A stretch of 23,398 nt of DNA, taken from the NCBI GenBank assembly GCA_934183705.1, contig CAKPSW010000013.1, forward strand, positions 1 through 23,398. The letters run 5' to 3'. The notes under the pieces are model-generated. The model did not search any database. It was not told the DNA's origin and worked only from the letters and a program-made list of their open reading frames with translations. The stretch's first letter is position 1, and each line of letters begins with the position of its first letter. Below, one piece after another: positions 21,627 through 23,398 of this stretch. The position numbers and the translations under genes are program-made. This stretch comes from an uncultured Bacilli bacterium (lineage in GTDB: Bacteria; Bacillota_I; Bacilli_A; RF39; UBA660).

Positions 21627-22828
21627 AATTTACTTAATTTATCCATAATATCTTTAAGCATTTTTTCATTCTTATTTTCTTTAGGATAATAATATTTTTT
21701 ATCAATAAGACTATCAGGTAAATATTGCTGTTTTACATAATCGTTCTTATAATCATGAGGATATTTATAATCGCTAGAAGGATTCTTAAGATGATTAGGA
21801 ACATCAGATACATTACCACTTCTAACATCATTTAAAGCAAGATCGATAGCTGTTTCAGCCGAATTACTCTTAGGAGATAAAGCAAGTTCTATAACAATAG
21901 CAGAAAGAGGTATTCTAGCCTCCGGAAGGCCAAGCCTTAAAGCAGAATTAATAGCTGCATCTACTTTAGGTCCCATATTAGGATTAGCAAGTCCAATATC
22001 TTCATATACAATAACCGATAATCTACGAGTAATAATATCCAAATCATCACTCTCAATAAGTCTAGCTAAATAATGAAGAGAAGCATTAACATCACTACCT
22101 CTAATAGACTTTTGAAAAGCCGAAATAACATTATAGTATCCATCACCATTTTTATCACTATAACTATTAGCTCTATTTCTAATCTTCTTAACTACAGAAA
22201 TAGTAATATGTTTATCAGAAGTACTATAATAAGCTACTTCAAGCAAATTATAAGCAAATCTAAGATCACTACCTGCTAAAATAGCAACATATTCTTTAGC
22301 ATTATCATCTATAGTTAATCCATCTAAATAATTAGAAGAAACAGCTTTATCAATACCTTTCATAATATCATTAGTAGTTAAATCTTTAAGTTCAAATAAC
22401 TGACATCTACTTCTAATAGCAGGATTAATAGCATGATAAGGATTAGCAGTAGTCATGCCAATCAAAGTAATAATACCAGATTCTAAATAAGGAAGTAATA
22501 TATCTTGTTTATCCTTATTAAGTCTATGAATTTCATCCACTATTAAAATCATACTACCATATAATTTAGCTTCTTCTATAACAATATCAAAATCTTTTTT
22601 ATTATTAACTACAGCATTAAGGCATCTATATCTAACACCAAGTTCATTACTAATAGCGGTAGCAATACTAGTTTTACCAATACCAGGATGACCATATAAA
22701 ATCATTGAAAATAACTTCTTATTCTTAACCAAATTATATATAACATTATCCTTACCAACTAAATGTTCCTGACCAATAATATCTTCTAAAGACTTAGGTC
22801 TTAATTTAACCGCTAATAATTCTTCCAT
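21623..22828 (-). CDS. rarA: Replication-associated recombination protein A
   Basis: A 401-aa AAA+ ATPase of the RarA/MgsA/WRNIP1 family, which works at stalled replication forks with single-strand-binding protein. The sequence opens with LAVKLRPKSLEDIIGQEHLVG, as in clamp-loader relatives. Walker A is GHPGIGKT (about 46-53) and Walker B is LIVDEIHRLNK (about 97-107). The arginine finger lies in NPAIRSRCQLFEL. The C-terminal oligomerisation part is clear from AFQKSIRGSDVNASLHYLARLIESDDLDIITRRLSVIVYEDIGLANP. A GTG three codons upstream is part of the AGGTGAT ribosome site, so the ATG at 22828 is preferred. It follows glyA directly, and in Bacillus it is also a tcdA neighbour, there in the same direction. 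Confidence 0.94.
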   Translation of the reverse strand: MEELLAVKLRPKSLEDIIGQEHLVGKDNVIYNLVKNKKLFSMILYGHPGIGKTSIATAISNELGVRYRCLNAVVNNKKDFDIVIEEAKLYGSMILIVDEIHRLNKDKQDILLPYLESGIITLIGMTTANPYHAINPAIRSRCQLFELKDLTTNDIMKGIDKAVSSNYLDGLTIDDNAKEYVAILAGSDLRFAYNLLEVAYYSTSDKHITISVVKKIRNRANSYSDKNGDGYYNVISAFQKSIRGSDVNASLHYLARLIESDDLDIITRRLSVIVYEDIGLANPNMGPKVDAAINSALRLGLPEARIPLSAIVIELALSPKSNSAETAIDLALNDVRSGNVSDVPNHLKNPSSDYKYPHDYKNDYVKQQYLPDSLIDKKYYYPKENKNEKMLKDIMDKLSKL

Positions 22829-22837
22829 ATATATCAC

Positions 22838-23398
22838 CTAATCATACATTCTATAACTTTTAGTTAATTTTAAAACTCTTTCTTTTTCTTTTTTTATAAC
22901 TACTTCATCATTATAATTATTAAGAACATTATAAATAATATCACCAATTAAAACAAAGTCATCTTCCTTAAGCCCCCTAGTAGTCATAGCGGGACTACCA
23001 ATACGTATACCACTAGCTTTCATAGGACTAAGTGTTTCATTAGGAATAGTATTCTTATTAACTGTAATATGAACACTATCTAAAATAGCCTCAGCCTCCT
23101 TACCAGTAATACCAATAGAATTATAAACATCTAATAGTATTAAATGATTATCCGTACCACCAGATATAACCTTCATACCCTTACTAATTAAATAATCACT
23201 TAAAGCCTTAATATTTTTTAACACCTGCTTTTGATAATCAATAAAACTAGGTTGTAATGCTTCATAAAAACATTCAGCTTTAGCAGCAATAATATGCATA
23301 AGAGGACCACCTTGAATACCAGGGAAAATAGTCTTATTAATTTTTTTAATTATATCCTCATTATTAGTAAGAATAATACCACCTCTAGGGCCTCTTAA
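22838..23398 (-). CDS. glyA: Serine hydroxymethyltransferase, C-terminal part, cut by window end
   Basis: The last 186 codons of SHMT, the PLP enzyme that turns serine into glycine and charges tetrahydrofolate with a one-carbon unit. Reading from the window edge, it begins LRGPRGGIILTN, the segment that follows the PLP-binding Lys (just outside). FPGIQGGPLMHIIAAKAECF and the C-terminal GGTDNHLILLDV, IGSPAMTTRGL and a final helix follow, all as in the family. The frame is open to the edge, so the gene continues beyond 23398; an internal ATG at 23299 is not the start. Its TAG stop lies in the ribosome site of rarA, so the two form an operon. Confidence 0.96.
   Translation of the reverse strand, partial: LRGPRGGIILTNNEDIIKKINKTIFPGIQGGPLMHIIAAKAECFYEALQPSFIDYQKQVLKNIKALSDYLISKGMKVISGGTDNHLILLDVYNSIGITGKEAEAILDSVHITVNKNTIPNETLSPMKASGIRIGSPAMTTRGLKEDDFVLIGDIIYNVLNNYNDEVVIKKEKERVLKLTKSYRMYD

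Noticed and set aside
22073..22279. Open frame opposite rarA
   Set aside because: It is a shadow of the rarA coding strand, with low-complexity translation and no ribosome site. The same holds for the other frames lying opposite real genes, such as 17676-18167 and 9523-9897.
1..23398. CRISPR arrays, insertion sequences, integrases
   Set aside because: I see no regularly spaced repeats, transposase or recombinase motifs in any frame, although two cargo blocks look inserted.

Overview
The window looks like chromosome from a very AT-rich, Gram-positive bacterium of the class Bacilli. UGA is a real stop (ATGA overlaps at 6307 and 11008), so this is not the Mycoplasma code. Evidence for Bacilli is the fused SecDF, a T-box in front of aspS, sporulation-type genes (dacF, a spoIIAA-like gene, a sigma-F/G-type factor, a YjcZ-like protein) and two perfect Spo0A boxes. 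The gene order comN-secDF-relA-dtd-aspS-6S RNA-tcdA-rarA matches what is known from Bacillus. I infer an uncultured gut-type, possibly Mollicutes-adjacent Bacilli lineage; the sequence alone does not fix the species.

Layout: (1) 1-1303: the 3' half of a tRNA-Thr and its terminator, then a DUF3800 gene followed by a well-delimited structured small RNA, closed by a second copy of the tRNA terminator. (2) 1391-4711: small accessory genes (secreted or anchored NS-type nuclease, two unknown membrane proteins, peptide deformylase, YjcZ-like protein, an unknown 116-aa protein), mostly separated by bidirectional terminators. (3) 4770-10353: dacF and the spoIIAA-sigma pair, neighbours in Bacillus, here separated by a 3.2-kb cargo block. 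The block holds a frameshifted or recoded small ORF, a PfkB-SIS fusion, an ASCH protein and a GNAT. It is bracketed by a 32-33 bp direct repeat made of the dacF 3' end and terminator. No spoIIAB lies between spoIIAA and the sigma gene. (4) 10439-15947: XRE regulator, comN-secDF, relA, dtd. (5) 16064-21599: unknown protein, T-box-aspS, a ClpX-like AAA+ protein with a new N-terminal domain, 6S RNA, a YcxB-like protein, tcdA. (6) 21623-23398, minus strand: glyA (cut by the window edge) followed by rarA.

How it works together: the core is housekeeping (protein export, stringent response, tRNA charging and proofreading, tRNA modification, replication rescue, one-carbon metabolism). It is interrupted at two places by cargo genes bracketed by duplicated host 3' ends or terminators. 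The most interesting spots are the DUF3800/RNA pair, the dacF-3'-end-flanked PfkB-SIS/ASCH/GNAT operon, the spoIIA operon without an anti-sigma gene but with two Spo0A boxes, and the ClpX-like protein without a zinc finger.
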